From positions 248,001 through 312,000 of the forward strand of contig CAVYKN010000019.1 of assembly GCA_963769115.1 (NCBI GenBank): a stretch of 64,000 nt of DNA, in the 5' to 3' direction. Below, piece after piece: positions 63,466-64,000 of this stretch (the stretch's first letter is position 1; every line of letters starts with the position of its first letter). The notes beneath the pieces are model-generated. The model ran no database searches, was not told where the DNA came from, and saw only the letters and a list, made by a program, of their open reading frames with translations. Made by a program: the position numbers and the translations under genes. The DNA comes from DASTFY01 sp963769115. Lineage in GTDB: Bacteria; Actinomycetota; Acidimicrobiia; Acidimicrobiales; Ilumatobacteraceae.

Positions 63466-64000
63466 TCAGAACGGGTTCTGCGAGTTGGGCATCCGTTCGG
63501 CGGAGAAGAAGACGTCGGCCCGCCGGAGCGCGCCGGGCGTCGCCTCCGTGATCCGCTGCGCGCGGGCGAGGACGGAGGGTCGGAAGCCGCCGAGGTAGAT
63601 GGCGCCGAAGGCCGCACGGTCCAGCACGAGATCGGCTCGGCGACGGGTCCGGCGCGAGACCGCGCCGTCGGGTCCGCCCTCGACCTCCCAGCGGGTCGGC
63701 GCCGCGTCGGCGGCATCGGTCGTGTCGGGCAACAGCTCCAGGACGAGACGGTCCTCGCTCGTGTACGTCCGTGCGCCGAGCAGGGCCGCCGGTTGGTGCG
63801 GCCGGAGCCAGACGCAGTCGTCGAGCGCCTCCGTGCTCACGGCCCGCGGGTTGTCGACCGCGACGTGGAGCGCGTCGTCGATCGTGAAGCCCCGCCTGGA
63901 GGTGATGGTGGCGACGAGGTCGATGCCGAGCAGGGTGTGCCAGAGCGCGAGGTGCGCGTCGTCGGTCGCGGCGACCAGCTCGATGAGGTTGACCTCGTGG
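63466..64000 (-). CDS. Eis-like GNAT acetyltransferase, C-terminal part (N-terminus off the window)
   Basis: The frame is open to the right edge, so only the last 177 codons are present. EVNLIELVAATDDAHLALWHTLLGIDLVATI, DDCVWLRPHQPAALLGARTYTSEDRLVLEL, WEVEGGPDGAVSRRTRRRADLVLDRAAFGAIYLGGF and the terminal NPF carboxylate match the middle and sterol-carrier-like C-terminal domain of Eis-family acetyltransferases. The C-terminal carboxylate serves in catalysis in that family. An in-frame GTG at about 63840 is internal. It is 77 bp from the MFS gene. Confidence 0.85.
   Translation of the reverse strand, partial: HEVNLIELVAATDDAHLALWHTLLGIDLVATITSRRGFTIDDALHVAVDNPRAVSTEALDDCVWLRPHQPAALLGARTYTSEDRLVLELLPDTTDAADAAPTRWEVEGGPDGAVSRRTRRRADLVLDRAAFGAIYLGGFRPSVLARAQRITEATPGALRRADVFFSAERMPNSQNPF

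Overview
The window is about 64 kb of very GC-rich DNA from the chromosome of an actinobacterium. Support for this comes from strong G/C use at third codon positions, frequent GTG starts, many ATGA/GTGA/TGATG start-stop overlaps, a MurA with Asp at the catalytic Cys position (as in mycobacteria), an Eis-like GNAT, a PAC2 protein and a [3Fe-4S] ferredoxin. A relative of the Acidimicrobiia is my best guess from gene style, but this is inference.

Layout: 0-2.2 kb holds the end of an acyl-CoA module (enoyl-CoA hydratase, MeaB GTPase, NfuA-like scaffold) and a cupredoxin lipoprotein with a tiny membrane protein. 2.2-2.75 kb is an array of degenerate ~100-bp repeats with hairpins. 2.75-9.3 kb holds murA, an MFS transporter, a hydrolase, a J-domain protein, two very small genes and glpX. 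9.26-10.52 kb is an IS110/IS1111-type insertion sequence placed directly after the glpX stop. 10.5-20.4 kb has a lipoprotein, an SDR and a complete F1Fo ATP synthase operon (two AtpI/Z-like genes, a, c, two b-type subunits, delta, alpha, gamma, beta, epsilon) with a CRP-like palindrome upstream. 20.5-27.2 kb is a tandem family of five paralogous secreted or lipid-anchored beta-propellers. 27.6-30.5 kb is sulfate activation (cysD-cysN-cysC). 30.5-37.7 kb has a broken five-bladed-propeller gene, an IclR regulator, glycosyltransferase, Wzz-like protein, FtsX-type permease and a WecA/TagO-like transferase. 37.7-41.9 kb has glyA, rpiB and an ABC-2 exporter. 41.9-57.7 kb is an amino-acid hub: leuA, ferredoxin, serA, an aminotransferase, serC, ilvC-ilvN-ilvB and ilvD. 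58-64 kb has a large cell-wall-anchored repeat protein, an acyl-CoA dehydrogenase, an MFS exporter and a partial Eis-like acetyltransferase.

The hub forms a coherent network. SerA and SerC make serine, which GlyA turns into glycine and C1 units. IlvB/N, IlvC and IlvD make the valine/isoleucine keto acids, and LeuA branches to leucine. Both leuA and ilvB are preceded by a short leader ORF rich in Leu/Ile/Val codons and a strong rho-independent hairpin, i.e. classical ribosome-mediated attenuators.

Sequence quality: many otherwise intact genes, including essential ones (atpA, atpG, leuA, serA), are interrupted by single-base frameshifts, mostly +1. About 19 of roughly 32 such sites fall in the 6.7-kb propeller cluster. 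I annotate these as single genes and flag the sites. Most are probably consensus errors, but the clustering deserves a check against reads.
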